From NCBI GenBank assembly GCA_013396915.1, contig VWZL01000719.1, positions 133,445-197,444 of the forward strand: a DNA stretch of 64,000 bases, written 5' to 3'. Made by a program: the position numbers and the translations under genes. Under the pieces are notes generated by a model. The model did no database searches, was not told where the DNA came from, and saw only the letters and a program-made list of their open reading frames with translations. Numbering within the stretch: position 1 is the stretch's first letter; each line of letters opens with the position of its first letter. Source of the stretch: Stercorarius parasiticus. Its lineage: Eukaryota > Chordata > Aves > Charadriiformes > Stercorariidae. Shown piece by piece: positions 23,724-36,838 of the stretch.

Positions 23724-24809
23724 TGTGGTGGGTTGAGCTTGCCTGGATGCCAGGTGCCCAACAAAGCCACTCTTATCACTCCCCTCCTCAGCTGGACAAG
23801 GGAGAGAAAATATAAGGCTCGTGGATCGAGATAAGGATGGGGAAAGATCATTCTGCAATTACTGTGACAGGTAAAACAGATTGGACTTGGGGAAATTAAT
23901 TTAATTATTACCAATTAGAATAGGGTAATGAGAAATGAAACAAAATCTTAAAACAACTTCCCCCACCCCTCCCTTCTTCCCAGGCTCAACTTCACTCTCA
24001 CCAACAGTGATGCAAGGGAACAGGAAACGGGGGTTGCGGTCAGTTCATCATACATTGTCTCTGCCGCTCTTTGTTCTGTTCCCCTGCTCCAGCGTGGTGT
24101 CCCACCCATAAGAGACAGTCCTCCATGAACTTCTCCAATGTGGGTTCTTCCCACTGGTTGCAGTTCTTTGTGAACTGCTCCAGCATGGTTCCTTTCAATG
24201 GGGTGCAGTCTTTCAGGAACAGACTGCTCCAGTGTGGATTCCCCACAGGGTCACAAGTCTTGCCAGCAAACCTGCTCCCGCATGGGCTCCTCTCTTCACA
24301 GGGTCACAGGTCCTGCCAGGAGCCTGCTCCAGTGTGGGTTTCCCATGAGGTCAAAACCTCTTTTGTGCGCATCCACCTGCTCCAGCCTGGGGTCCTCCAT
24401 GGGCTGCAGGTGGATACCTGCTCCACCATTAACCTCCATGGTCTGCAGGGGCACAGCCTGCCCCATCATGGTCTTCACCACAGGCTGCAAGGGAATCTCT
24501 GCTCCAGCGCCTCCAACTCCTTCCCCACCTTCTTCACTGACCTTGGTGTCTGCAGAGATGTTTTTCTCACGTATTCTCACTCCTCTCTCCAGCTGCTGTT
24601 GTGCAATCTTTTTTTACCCTTTCTTAAATATGTTATCCCACAGGCGCTACCACCGTTACCAATTGGCATGGCCTTGGCCAGCAGCAGGTCCATGTTGGAG
24701 CCAGCTGGCACTGGCTCTATCAGACATGGGGGAAGCTTCTAGCATCTGCTCACAGAAGCTACCCCTGTAGGCCCCCACTACCAAAACCTTGCCACACAAA
24801 CCCAATAGA
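23724..24809 (-). mobile_element. Long ERV solo LTR with internal tandem array, minus orientation
   Basis: The left end TGTGGTGGGTTGAG and right end AACCCAATAGA match the two termini of a long avian ERVL-like LTR as I remember it, with the terminal CA decayed to GA. The flanking 5-mers GACTG (23719-23723) and GACTA (24810-24814) agree at four of five positions, a plausible target duplication. Minus orientation is inferred from a TATTTAAG TATA-like box (plus 24623-24630) near the right end and an AATAAA-like signal (plus about 23891-23910, now AATAAT) near the left end. The middle holds a roughly 48-bp array (separate entry). Open frames across it, including 223 codons at 24071-24742 on the plus strand, come from the low stop content of the array and are not genes. 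No internal retroviral sequence is attached, so this is a solo LTR. Confidence 0.9.
24084..24505. repeat. ~48-bp degenerate tandem array inside the LTR
   Basis: The motif CTGCTCCAG(Y)(R)TGG recurs with starts at about 24084, 24131 (degenerate), 24175, 24224, 24272, 24324, 24377, 24418 and 24499, a spacing mostly of 41-53 bp. Between motifs are GGGTCACA/GGGTGCAG-type linkers. On the minus strand the array keeps several frames open. Confidence 0.85.
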
Positions 24810-24814
24810 GACTA

Positions 24815-27800
24815 ACTATTCTATTCCAGTCATAAAGAAAAAAAGAAAAAAAGAGGTATACGATTAACATTCAAAAAGAATTGGTAAGATTAGATTTCTT
24901 AGGGAATGTGATCATGTCAGCATGTATTAAGTAATATTATCTACAAAATCAGGACTTCTGTGTTTTATTGGTGAAATGCCTCCTTTCTGGATTGTGATTG
25001 GATCTAGAAGTGGGCAAGATGCTGGACTGCACAGGACAGTACTGGACACAACTGCACATTTTTAAAATCAGACAGACAAGTTCTTCTTAAGGATCTCCTA
25101 ATTGAGAATTTCTCTTTGGACTGCAGTATCTTATTTAGTTGTTCAAGTTCTGCTAGCATACAGGTACCAGCAATAGCTGGGAGTCCAGTAGTCCCATCCA
25201 AAAGAGGACAGCCTGGAAAGTGCCTCGACTTGTTGGTCAGAGGAGCTGCAATGAAGTAACTATCATCTATTCCTAATGCAAAAGATTACATAAATATTTG
25301 TAGCCTCTTTATACTAGACACCGTTCATATAACAGAAACGCAAGTGTCATCCTAGAGTTCTCAGAAAATGGGATTTAGGTGAGTGACAAATGCTCTCGCA
25401 GTCAGACAGGGGCCAGAGAGGACTGACAGCATGAGTGAATAAGTTAGTAGCTACACGTGGTTGCCACTGATAATTGATTTCCCTCTTCATTAAGCTCCTT
25501 ATACACAGAGCCAAGGGAACTGACTAAGATGGTATGATCCTCGATGAAGCAGGAAATTGAGTAATCCTAGTCAGTCTCCTTCTAAATAAACCTTTCTATT
25601 GGGAACTGGCTGCATAAGTGACTAGTTCACTTTCCTCTTGCCTCAGTCTTTTTCTACTTAATACCTTTGAGAACAGAGGTCAATGCCTTGTAAACAAGAG
25701 TAAAAAAAAAGTAAAGAGAATTACGATAAAATAACATCAAGAAAAGAGATATCAAAAAAGTGCTCAATTATAAAGTGCTCAGAGTGGGGTTACAGATATC
25801 TTACTCTTTAAGGCAATATTTAAGGGCAGTATCACTCTGGCAATAACCTTTTATAAGAGGACAGTTCTGCACTGGGGAAAGTAACACTCATAAAGAAAAG
25901 CTTTCAAGAAAGTGATAGGAGTTATGGTGGGTATTTGTATGGGATAGGGTATGGTGGGTTAGCCTGACGTTACACCACTGCACTACAAGCATGTTACAGC
26001 GTTCCTTTATGTCTGGGAAATTTGATATTGCTTAGCTTATAACTGAAATTATTCTTGAAAGTTTATAAATGTTTTAAAAAAGACAAGACATATGGCTAAT
26101 AGCACAGCTGAAGGCTATCAAAATAAAAGTTGCCCCTTCAAAAAAGAGAATCAAAACAAGTCACCCCGGGTGCTAAATAAATCTAGATACAGAGTACTTT
26201 ACACTAAAAGATGCAGAAATGCGTTATTTTGAAAAACCTTTATGAAATGGTCAGTTTTCTATTTGTCCTCAGTTCACTAAATTTCCTAGAAAGCCGAGGA
26301 AATTGCTCATGTGTATAAAGAATCCTGAGAATTAGGTGCAAAAAGTTTGTGTTCTCAAACTCTGACAATCCTTCAGCACAGAGCTTAAGCTGACATTACT
26401 ATTGATTTCACAGCGTCTCACAGACATGATGGCGACTTTTGGAGCACTGGGGATGGGTCAGCATAGATCTGCAGTAAAACCCACTTAACCATCTGGCCTA
26501 CCTTCTGGAAATCTCTTCCCTCGGTCTGGCATGGACTAACTAAATATCTTCATTTATAATAATTTCCATAATGACTTGCAATGTTGACAGTGAATACTCA
26601 TTATATTTCCCTCTATATGACCCAGCTAGCACAACCCGCTAAGAGCATATACAATTAATCTTTTCTATTTTAATTTTTCTCCTAAATAATCTCCCTGTAA
26701 TTAGCAGTAATCACTTATGATTTTTATAATTTCATATTTTTAGGGTGCAAACTACACACTCTGATCAACATGTTCCAGATCAGAACTTCAATACAAGTTA
26801 TATATAAGTCCAAATATGTAAACCTAAACCAAAAAAAGTTCCCTGTTGCCTCTCTGTCAATACAACTTCAGCTGCAACCCTAAGTAAAAATAAATTTCGC
26901 ATTCTGCTCCAAGAAGAATTTCACAGGCAGGGTTTCTTGATGTCAAAAGTAAATAAATTGCTTATTTCATATATTTTGAGTAGGATTTTAAAACTTGTTT
27001 TGTATAATTTATATTTAAAAGAATTAAAATGTCTTATTATCGACTGAACTCTCCTTTACCCTTTGCTTATTGTACTTCTACAGCAAAATGAGGGTAATAA
27101 ATAGTATGCTAATGGTAAATATTAACATAAGCAACAATATAGTAAAATGTCTTCCAAATAACTTCTTATCTCATAGATATTTGAAAGTAAGTCACAGATA
27201 CTGTTTTCATTAGAAAAGAAGATCTTCTGGGTACTGACAGGAGGTAGTTGTTGTAAATCCCTAACTTGATAATGAACATTACAGTATTATGATTGTCACC
27301 CAGCACAGTAATCACCATTTCTTGCCTTGACATAAAGCACAGATTAAATATAGGAAAATTAGAAACACCTCTGTTAGATATACAACATAATCAGTGGATT
27401 AACAGTTTCAAATTCCAGTAATTATCTCTTATTATACTTGATTTTTTAATTTCCTATTAAAAACTTCCTATATAAAATTCCGTTCGGAATTTTTTTTTCT
27501 TTGCTCCATTATGTGATAATATGATAATATAATACAGAAAGCTAATGAAAATTTGCAGAAAAATAACAAATCCTGTAGGAAAGCACCATCAGCAACAAAA
27601 GCTAAATCAAGGTCAGTTGATTTTGATTTTTTTAATTGCTGGTTACACCTGTAATAACATTCAGATGAACCCACAAACATATATATATCCATGTAGGCAT
27701 TTACATATAGAGATATATATATTTACATTTGTTTATGCATTTTAAAAGGGAAGGCAGTAATTATTTTTTCATGAATGTAGATTGGTTTCCCATCTATTTT

Positions 27801-28601
27801 AATAAAGGCCTTTCTAATGAAAATAATTTTTTTAGTTTTTCCCCCCCTCCAAAAATAAAAAGAAATTTTATAATAATATCGCCATTTTAAGCACAACATA
27901 TTAATAGTTACAAAAATAACATTTAAATATCCTTTAATATTAAACAAAGAAATCAAATACATTATCGATTAAAAACAAACAAACAACACAACCCACAAAT
28001 GTGGAGTATAAGGGAAGCAGAAAAGCAGCTGGAACAGACATGAAAAAGGGAGAAAAACCTGGATCAACTAACCATTATTCTCAAACTAAAGGTTAATAGT
28101 AAATCCAGTATACACAAATTCTGTCTAGTTTTATGGTGTTAAATTCTCATAGAAGTCATGTTAGCATGCTTTACATTCCATAATCTAAAGCTTCTATAAG
28201 GTACTGTAGCTGTATTTGCTAGGCTATTTCCTAGGCAGAAAACTTAGATTCAAAAAGTTTCTTTTAAATCCCCAAGTTGATTCAAATAATGTTGGCAAAT
28301 ACAGTTTTATTTTAACTGTACCAGCAAGAATTTTGTGTGACCCATACTTTTAATTTCTACTCACTTGAAACATGCAAGTCTGACTAAATCAATTGAAATC
28401 CATGGAAACACTTTCACCTAGTGCAATCTGTCCAGACGCAATGTTTCCAGAAAACAAAGGCAGACAGAATATGAACACCAGGTTGAGAAAGACCATATAT
28501 TTTTGTTAGACTTTAAAAAAAAGTGTTAAACATTAGAAATCCAATTTTATTTTTCTTTCTCATCACTTCGTGGCAAACAACTACCAATTTGCCTGCTATC
28601 A
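24815..28601. other. AT-rich DNA with one exon-like open frame
   Basis: Mostly AT-rich DNA without recognised genes. The minus-strand frame at 25004-25285 is listed separately. An AAAAAAAG-type run lies at 24837-24853 and AT dinucleotide tracts near 27678-27725. A tiny frame at 26425-26488 (ATG-ATG-GCG start) is too short to support. Confidence 0.5.
25004..25285 (-). other. Unidentified open frame, possible exon or pseudogene
   Basis: On the minus strand, codons run open from just after a TAA (25288-25286) to a stop at 25004, about 93 codons. The composition is balanced and protein-like, with a stretch reading FPGCPLLDGTTGLPAIAG and a leucine/glutamate-rich helix-like segment after it, unlike the Phe/Ile/Leu-rich chance frames elsewhere. 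Two acceptor-like AGs precede or fall inside it (TTCATTGCAG ending at 25246; TTTTGCATTAG further upstream). I see no clear GTAAGT-type donor. I do not recognise the protein. It could be a conserved exon, a processed pseudogene piece, an unrecognised repeat, or chance. Confidence 0.25.
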
Positions 28602-29204
28602 CATAGAATCATAGAATCATAGAACCATTTAGGTTGGAAACGACCCTTGGGATCATCGAGGCCAACCACCAACCCCGCTCTACAAAGTTCTCCCCTACAC
28701 CATATCCCCTAACACCACATCTAAACGACTCTTAAACACATTCAGGGATGGCGACTCCACCACCTCCCTGGGCAGCCTATTCCACTGTCTGACCACTCTT
28801 TCTGTGAAGAATTTTTTCCTAATGTTCCGTCTAAACCTACCCTGTTGCAGCTTGAAGCCATTCCCTCTTGTTGTATCGCTAATTACCTGTGAGAAGAGAT
28901 CAGCATCAACCTCTCTACAATGTCCTTTCTAGTAGTTGTAGAGGGTGATGAGGTCACCTCTCAGCCTCCTCTTCCTCAAACTAAACAGTCCCAGCTCCTT
29001 CAATTGCTCTTCATAAGATTTATTCTGCAGGCCCTTCACCAGCTTTGTTGCCCTCCTCTGCACTCGATCCAGCACCTCGATATCTCTCTCGTATTGAGGT
29101 GCCCAAAACTGGACACAATACTCAAGGTGTGGCCTCACCAGTGCTGAATACAGGCGGACAATCACCTCCCTACTTCTGCTGGTCACACTATTTCTAATAC
29201 AAGC
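28602..29204 (-). mobile_element. CR1 LINE 3' fragment with ORF2 C-terminus
   Basis: The plus strand starts CATAGAATCATAGAATC (the CR1 terminal repeat, reversed), followed by AGGTTGGAAACGACCC, and runs through the standard CR1 3' region to TTTCTAATACAAGC at the 5' break. About 600 bp remain. On the minus strand, 29186 to 28929 stays open through the conserved C-terminal part of CR1 ORF2, with the [11 protein letters not shown] and [13 protein letters not shown] blocks followed by a [13 protein letters not shown] block. It then meets a stop just before the remaining C-terminal residues expected of the family. This is the youngest-looking CR1 in the window. The catalytic reverse-transcriptase and endonuclease parts are absent, so it is immobile. 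Confidence 0.95.
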
Positions 29205-32200
29205 TGTGTAATATTTGCAACAAAATATAATGCAACTTCTTCAGTAAGAGTAATACTTTGTAACAATATTTGAAATATATTTCAGACTTCATTTTTTCTT
29301 CTGGTTCATTATCTCTCAAAAGCCTAAACTAATATTTTAATATTTTTTAGCATTTATTTGTATCAAATCAAACACCTTTGTAACCTAAAAGCAGTATTTT
29401 GAATACACTATAAATAATCTGGCATACGACATAAGGAAAGGGAAATGGGGAAAACGGTGCAGATAATAAGCTTTTCTTTTTTTTGCTGAGTTCCACTTTT
29501 TTTCTTAATCCGCAGTAGTTGCTGATGTTACATTTGATACGTTTGCTAACTTGATGAGATCAGTTTAAAATCAGAATCTTGCATGACTTGTAAGCAATAG
29601 AGATATTTGCAAACACAGGTTTTATTTAAATGATTTTGAAAGTAGCTCACATGACCATTATGACTGTTCATTGGTGTAGGCAAGTATACAATATCATTTG
29701 ATGTAAGTACTTTACCTGGGAATCTAAATATAAAGACGCTGTCATTGTTCGCTTATATTATTTTTTTTTCGTTGTTCTGAATATGTTCACTAACAATAAT
29801 GATCTTTTGGATGTAAAAAATATTTAGGTGATACCGATAGCATGTGTGCCTTATGTTTTCTGATGTCTATTTAATACTTACAGGCTAACACTACTTGAAT
29901 TCATGTAACTGTTCTGAAAGATTATGGTACCTCTTTCATTAGAATCACCAGCTAACTCATTTAGACACCCCACTCACCCCCTGAAAATGGGTTACTGGAT
30001 AGTAATAACCAGTTTCAGTCTATATATCAAAAAATTAATAACTCCAGAGGATGTAGGAAATACTGGTTAGAGGATATCTGCTGACACTAACCTAGGAGGA
30101 TATAGTTTCATATGATATCTTTAATTATTAAAAAACTGAAATAAACTCAGCTGTCTCTGGTTCTGGAATTTTTGCCACTAATCTGTATAACAAAATATTC
30201 CAGTTTCAGACAGGCACTCAAGTATATCTTTTTGGCTGTCAGCAACTCACTTCTCAACTGTCTTACTGCATACAAAACTAATGCTCTTATTCAAGATCCT
30301 GTTCATGGTTTCATAATTCTCTTCAAGACATTTCCAGAATAAAAATTAATGAAAACTAGGAGTCTCCCATTTTTACTCAAACCCACTGAAACCTGTACAC
30401 ATTTAAGTAACAGCAGACTTGAGTAGAGAGTTAAAGAAAGAAAGAATAAAGTATTTTAAACCAAAAGGAAAGTTCTGGTCATACTGACCTTCAAGAATTT
30501 GAATTTAGTTACATAGTCAGAGTGGCATTTTCCCAGTGTATTATGGAACAGTCAGTAGCAAACTAATCTTATTTGTGTAGTTTAAAATATGAACAAACTG
30601 GCACATTCACAACTAAACTGACATGATTGATTACCACATGGTTTAGAAGTTGGGTACAGCCCAAGTTATGCTTAATCTAACGCCATCCCAAATTATGGGT
30701 TTTGAAGAAGATAAACAGGAGTCTTTTTTTAACTTAAGAAAGCAGAGAGAAATTCAACATGATAGAGACCTGTAGGTAGAAGCTAAAATGGTCAGAAAGG
30801 AAAAAGAAATGTTGCTGCAGATCTAGTTGGGGGAAGCCTTGGTGAAATTAACCATAGTAAACATGAAGTAGGGCAAAAGAAAAAGGAAGATACTCCAGTA
30901 AATTACAGGTAATTTATTTTGAAACATATGTCTACCTAGCTTAAATAAAGCAAAATATTTGACCTTGGCCTCTGCTAGGCTGCTGGCTATGTTTCAGCTC
31001 CTCCGCTTTAAAAGCCAAAACCCAACAAAACTTACTTAAGAATGAAAACACTTTAAAAGTTTGTTTGCAGTTTTGGGGGGAAGGGAAAACTGTTTCTGCT
31101 CCATCACCATTCATATTTTTGGCCATTCATGTAGATCTGAAAGAAAACAGTTCCTACGTCGTCTCAAATAGAAAACACCATACAATTTCTTACTAAATGG
31201 TCCTTTAAGTACCATACAGGAAACATCACAAATGAGATTTGGAACTATTTTCCTAACTTTCAGATCAAAGTTTTTAGGAGGTTCTATACATTTACTCTTT
31301 TGTTAATTACCTAAATGCAGAATTTCATCATAATGTTAATCCTTTTAATTCAACACATACATATAGCCACATTACATCTGATCTTCCACCACAGATATTT
31401 TCTTAATCTTTATAGCATAGTTGTAATGTGTCCTGCATGTCAGCTGGACTCTTCAGGGCTTGAGAGGAATATCAGGATGTTCATTCTTTTACAGACCCTT
31501 CAGATGCTAGGAGTAATTGGCAATCTAGAATCACAGGTAATGCCTTTATATCCAGACAATATTTGGCTAACTGATTGTTTATGCTAGTGAAGCAGAAGCC
31601 TTTAGCCTTTATGTATTATGGTACAGATATCTTGGACACCATATAAAATGTCTTACTCTAGGAATTGCACTTCTTGTAGCAATATCTTTTCCTTGATAAT
31701 TCAGACAATTCAAGTAAATGATGTATAAAAATTACATCAGCTTTTTGTCTAACTGGCAAAAATCGCAGTTAAAAGTAGGATACTAATAATCAAGGACAAT
31801 TAACCATAGGGTGTATATCCCTTTAGGTGACAATTGCTTCTCTCTTAGCTTATCTTCTCCATCTCTAAAACACACTGTTGTGGACTATGCATTATAATTA
31901 TGAAGGGTTTCTGGAGTACGTAAAATTAGAATAATATTTATGACGTATCCAAGCATCTACAGTTTATTTGCCTCTGTTAGTAGCCAGAGGATCACAATTG
32001 CCAGTGTTAATTCTTTGGCGTGGTATTTGAAGAAACAGAAGGGAAATGAACAGCTTATTAGGGAAAATCAGAAATATATAAACTGAAAAATAAACGCCAA
32101 TATTTTGACAAAAAGAAAGAAGACATTTCAGAGGAATGGATCAATTTCCTGGTTAATGATTTCTCTAATTGTTTCTTTACAATGGGAAAAAGACAGACAA

Positions 32201-32872
32201 CCTTACATTCATATAATTATGCAAATTAGATAATGGTCTTGTTTTTGAAATCCAACATCTGAATGTAAAAATATGCTAAGACAGATGTGAATAAATGCTG
32301 TTTGAAAAATTCTGATAAGGACTTTATGAGTTTAGTTACATGTTGTAAATAGTATAGAGAAAAAAAAGGAGAATTAAACTGTGAATAGTAATAAATAAGA
32401 GTACTTACATTGGATTATGTTATGACTAAATATACCATAAATCCATTGCTTACATTGATTGAGCCTTGAACATCTATTATCATAAATGAGCCCATAGAAA
32501 ATACTTCACACATTAAGAGTAAATTACTCACTGATTAAACAGTTGCCACACTTTAAGCACCATTTCCTTCACTTAATTCAAATATTTCACAAATACAAAT
32601 CTGCCATCAGCTTTAGTAGACAAAATGAATTCTTACATTGAGTTAGCTGTGCAAAGCATTTGCTGAAGTGCATAATTTAGCTTAGTTTCCATTGAAAAAC
32701 ATGCTTAAGTAGGAACATTGTGCTTTCTTCTATCAAAATCTAACTCTTTGTGTTTACATATAGTATTTAACTAAAAATACGTGGCAGTCTCTTAAAATGA
32801 AGCAAATAGAGTAATTCTTGTGCTTAAGTTTTTTTAATTGCATTCTGGCAAAAACTCGGCAGTGATACCTGA
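29205..32872. other. AT-rich non-genic DNA
   Basis: No gene, LTR or further CR1 recognised in about 3.7 kb. Open frames (for example 31315-31587, 90 codons) lack domains. Confidence 0.5.
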
Positions 32873-33490
32873 TCATAGAATCACAGGGCAATTTGGGTCA
32901 AGATCATTTAGTCCAGACCCCTGATCAGCACAGGGACAATTAAACAGGAATGGTCAGTGCCTTCCTGAGTCAAGGTCTGAGTATCTCCAAGGATGGAGAC
33001 TCCACAACCTTTCTGAGCCTCTCTTCCAATATTTGACCACTCTCATGGTAAAATTATTTTTCCATTTCTCTTATAAAATTTCCTAGTTTTTGTGCTTATT
33101 GCCTCTTATTCTATGACTGTGCACTTCCAAGAAGAGTCTAAATCTATCTTCTCTACAGCTTCCCATTAGGTAGCTGCAGACAGCAAAAGGATCTCGGCTT
33201 AGCCTTCTCATCTTAAGGCCAAACAAATCCAGCTCTGTCAGCCCCTCAAATATCCCGTGTTCCAACCCCCTAACCACTGAACACTCCCTCCAATTTGGTA
33301 GTATATATCAACTTGCGGAGAAAGCATTCCATCACGCTGATCATGTAATTAATAAAGGAATTGAACAGTATTGGTCCCACTACTCTTCCACGGGGGATGT
33401 CACCAGTTACTGGCTGTCAGTTGAACCGAGTAATGCTGATCTCAACACTTTGAGCCTGGCAGACTGTATGGCATCCCATCTGAAAACATT
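32873..33490 (-). mobile_element. Old CR1 LINE, internally deleted
   Basis: From 32873 the plus strand shows a worn CATAGAATCACAGGG terminal repeat and the reversed CR1 3' region. A minus frame at 33277-33083 matches the ORF2 C-terminal block (a GLTELDLFGLKMRRL-like segment). Directly upstream in element terms, 33279-33490 instead matches the reverse-transcriptase core around the motif ending GPILFN, normally more than 100 residues further N-terminal. The part between, including the helix after the FADD box, is missing, so an internal deletion lies near 33265-33285. The FADD box itself is no longer recognisable. The element is heavily mutated and inactive. Confidence 0.85.
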
Positions 33491-34204
33491 GTATTGGAGG
33501 AGTCAGTGATCTTGGACAGGCCATTACTGCTCTGCTGGGGCTCACACTTAGGGCTTGGGAAGCCTGTATGTTATTAATATAATCCGTAACTTATAACGCG
33601 TCTTTAGGAAAGATAAAATGTATGTGGATCAAGGGTTGGAATGCATTCACCCTGACCAGGAAACCAGTGCATGTTTAGGAGTTAATGAACCACACAGTAG
33701 TTAACCTGAGCAGTCCCAGGCCTGTGCTGTGCTGCTCATCCGTCATGGCCTTCGGGCCTGTGTTGTGCTGCACATTGTAACAGAGGGGCCTGTAGGCAGT
33801 TCCCACCTGGTACCGGTGATTACACCGGCCACACGGTCTTGCCTTTATCTACAAGTGCAGGAAGAAGCTCTCATGAGAGCATCCTATAGGAGTAGGGTTG
33901 GTTTTTTGTAAGGAAATTATATATTGCCTGGAATGAATGAAAGGGAGAGCTTCTTCCCACGGACAGGGCCTGCTTTACACAGTGGACTGTAGGAAAATCC
34001 ACCTGGGCTCCATCTGATGCTGCACAAAAGTGGGGTGCCCAGCATCTGAAGGGATGTAAGATTTACTCACTACCTATATTCCTCTTCTTATCCCATCTTA
34101 TCACAGCAGTTATCTTATTAAGCCATTTGTCACTGGGTCTTTCTTACTGAGATCCAGAGGAACCTTCACTGTCTCTTTCTCTCTTTCACTTCACTTCTCT
34201 CCCC
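33491..34204. other. Unclassified, possibly inserted DNA between CR1 parts
   Basis: About 700 bp of moderately GC-richer sequence separates two pieces of CR1 reverse transcriptase. It contains a partial duplication (CCTGTGCTGTGCTGCTCATCCGTCATGGCC and a similar CCTGTGTTGTGCTGCAC near 33721-33773) and a pyrimidine-rich right end. It could be an old LTR or another insertion, but I find no clear TG...CA ends or target duplication. Confidence 0.4.
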
Positions 34205-34440
34205 CGCACCACTGGTGCAGAACACAGTCCAGCCAATCTTCCACCCATCTTGTCCACTTATCCAGGACAGAATTCACTGCTGGACACGGTGAGAGACTGT
34301 GTGGAAGGCTTTCCCAAAGTTAAAATATATAACATCCACTGCTTTTCCTCATCCACAGTACCAACTATCTTATCATAAAAGATAAACAGGACTTAATGCT
34401 GGTAATTATCTTGCTGTGGATGAGGGAAAATGTTTATGCA
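34205..34440 (-). mobile_element. CR1 LINE reverse-transcriptase fragment
   Basis: On the minus strand, a segment equivalent to the CR1 block containing DFSKAFDTVSH is visible around 34385-34285, followed by LDKWTRWVEDWLD in one frame (about 34265-34227). Frames shift between blocks. It is the N-terminal continuation, in element order, of the piece ending at 33490, and may be the same insertion split by 33491-34204. Confidence 0.7.
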
Positions 34441-36838
34441 GCTGAGGAATTGTTATACAGATATTCCTTAGATTCAATAATATTACTGCATTTTCAACAA
34501 CTGAATCCAAAGACATTTGCATGAACAGACCCTTATTCTCTTTGTTCCCTGAAGTCAACATTAAACATCTTGCTGGTGTCTGTGAGATTGCCCTTCCATT
34601 TCTTTTTCACTATATCTGGTCAGCTTCCAGCAAAAACACAAAAATGTCTTCTATCTTTTTGATACAAGAGCTGATGCAAGGCAATGTGAATTTCAACTTA
34701 AAGGCACTGAAAGGGCTCCATAGCTAAGAATGTAAATAAGGTGTTTCGTAATAATTGATTCTTTCCATCCCTAGATCTGGTATTCATGTGCTCCCCTTTT
34801 ATTTCCATGCTGCAACATTTGAATATTCAGTTCATGTCACAGATATCTACCTATACATAGTGATTTCAAACTGAGAATCCTCATCTATCATAAGAATTTC
34901 CTGCTTGAGGGAAAGGAACTGCTTTAGCTGTGTTTGATTTCTTTCTGTTAATATTTGCTGCCATTATTGTTCTGGGACAATTTCAGTGGACCACATGCCT
35001 AAAAATTGTTATACAAATGAAAGAAAAAATATTTTTGGAATAATGAGACTCTTTTCCTTTCCATGTCTAAATGTCGGAAGGAATTTAAATATGTTGTATT
35101 CACAGGGATTGAAGTTAAAAATATATAAAACTGGAAATGTCTGAATATTTGAAGACTTGTCAACTTATTTAAAAAAAAAAAAGGTGAGAAAATTATATTA
35201 CAATATACAAAGGAATTTGACAATGGAATTAAAATATATAACCATCAACTACTTGACTTATTAAAAGCCAAAATAATACCTTTTGAAATTTACAATTTGC
35301 TGCTAGTATATCCAGATATGAGTAAACTGGCAAGTGCTCTGTAAATTTTAATATAATTTCAATCTATGGAGCTAAGGATCAAGTCCAAAATTAAGGAATT
35401 ACTTCAGAAAAAATACAGATCCGAACAATCTCAATATTTCATGTTAAGATTTCATTGAGTCCTTTAATAATTTCTAGAATATTTGCTGAAAAAGGAGAAT
35501 CCACTAGTTCACTGAGGCAGAGCAAGGCAAGGAAAGGCATTGCAAAAAAAGAATTTCCTGAGGCACCAATATTATGCTGAGAAATCATGCACTTACAACC
35601 ATACTTTTCCCAAAATTATAAAATAAGAAAATGGCTTCATGAATGTTGTGTTTAATGGAAGTAATAAAATAATTATTCTTTGATTTCTGCTGGTTAAAAA
35701 TTAGGCAACATAAAGATTATTGGTTTAAGGGGTATGCTAAAAATCATAAATGAAGTCAATAAAGCAATAGGCAGATCAGATATGGTCTTGCGTATGTAGC
35801 TCGCATTAACTTCTGCTGTTCCATCCTCTCACTTTTGCTTAATTCAATTATAATTCAAATACAAGTTTTAAACAATCCCAAAATACCTGGCACCTTGACC
35901 ATGCTGCAGCCATTTAATCTAACATTTCTACCTATGCACACTTTTTAAAAAAAAATAAATCATTAAATCTTTCACCATATATATTTTAGGGCTGCTTTCA
36001 TTTTCAGCACTGTGAACTATCTTGTCCCAGTTCTGCCATTTAGAAAAGTGAACAACAAACTATGGTCTTAAAGGAGATTTTCAGGAGCACTTGAGTTGCT
36101 TAAGAACAGAAGACAGTGTGAAAATTACTTGGATTGAATTCAAGAAAGTACGTTTTAAAAAGGACAAGAACCTTCTGTTCCATTTAGTTATTTTTCTTTA
36201 TAAATATGTCATTACTATATTTTTTGGGAAAAAAAACAAACAAATTGGCTGAACTCTGGAGTAAGTATAATCAACATAGCTGGACTGACTTCAAAGTCCA
36301 TTTCACCTCAACAGACGAGCTGATCCTACTATATTAAATATTTTATATTTTTCCCTCTTTATAGAGTATTTTGGATAACTAAATGATACTCACTTCAGAC
36401 TCCTGCAGTTTGAATTTTCGCTGAAATTTAAGACACATCTATTTTGCCATACTGTGAAAGCAAACTCCTATGATACAAGACTGTACCTACATGGTGATTT
36501 CTTTAGGGCTCTTAAAGAAGTTTCAGATAGAAAAAGCTAAATTTCCAAGTCTAGGATGCATACAGTAGATTATGCTAGATTACTGTCAGTGAAGAACAAA
36601 GCTGATGTCAGGTAAATATAGCACTAAGAAAGAGACGGATTAAAATTTTCCCCTTAGGCATTCTGGATTCAGTGCCTTCTCCTGTTTGACAAGATAATGC
36701 ATTTAAGGAGGGAAAGTATGGGATTTTTATGGCAAAGTGCAACTAAAAGTCATATTCTTTGATAACTGTCCTATTGCATGTATTAGTATATGCATATGCA
36801 TAACTCCTGACAGTTAGGTAGAACATATTGAATATAGA

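Noticed and set aside
24071..24742. 223-codon plus-strand open frame, the longest in the window
   Set aside because: It lies wholly inside the 23724-24809 LTR and reads through its tandem array against the inferred LTR direction; the low stop content of the array explains it.
26425..26488. Tiny frame with a good-looking start (ACATGATGGCGAC)
   Set aside because: About 20 codons, with no other support for translation.
33491..34204. Calling the block between CR1 parts a solo LTR
   Set aside because: I tried several TG...CA end pairs but none came with matching flanking 5-mers, so the class is left open.
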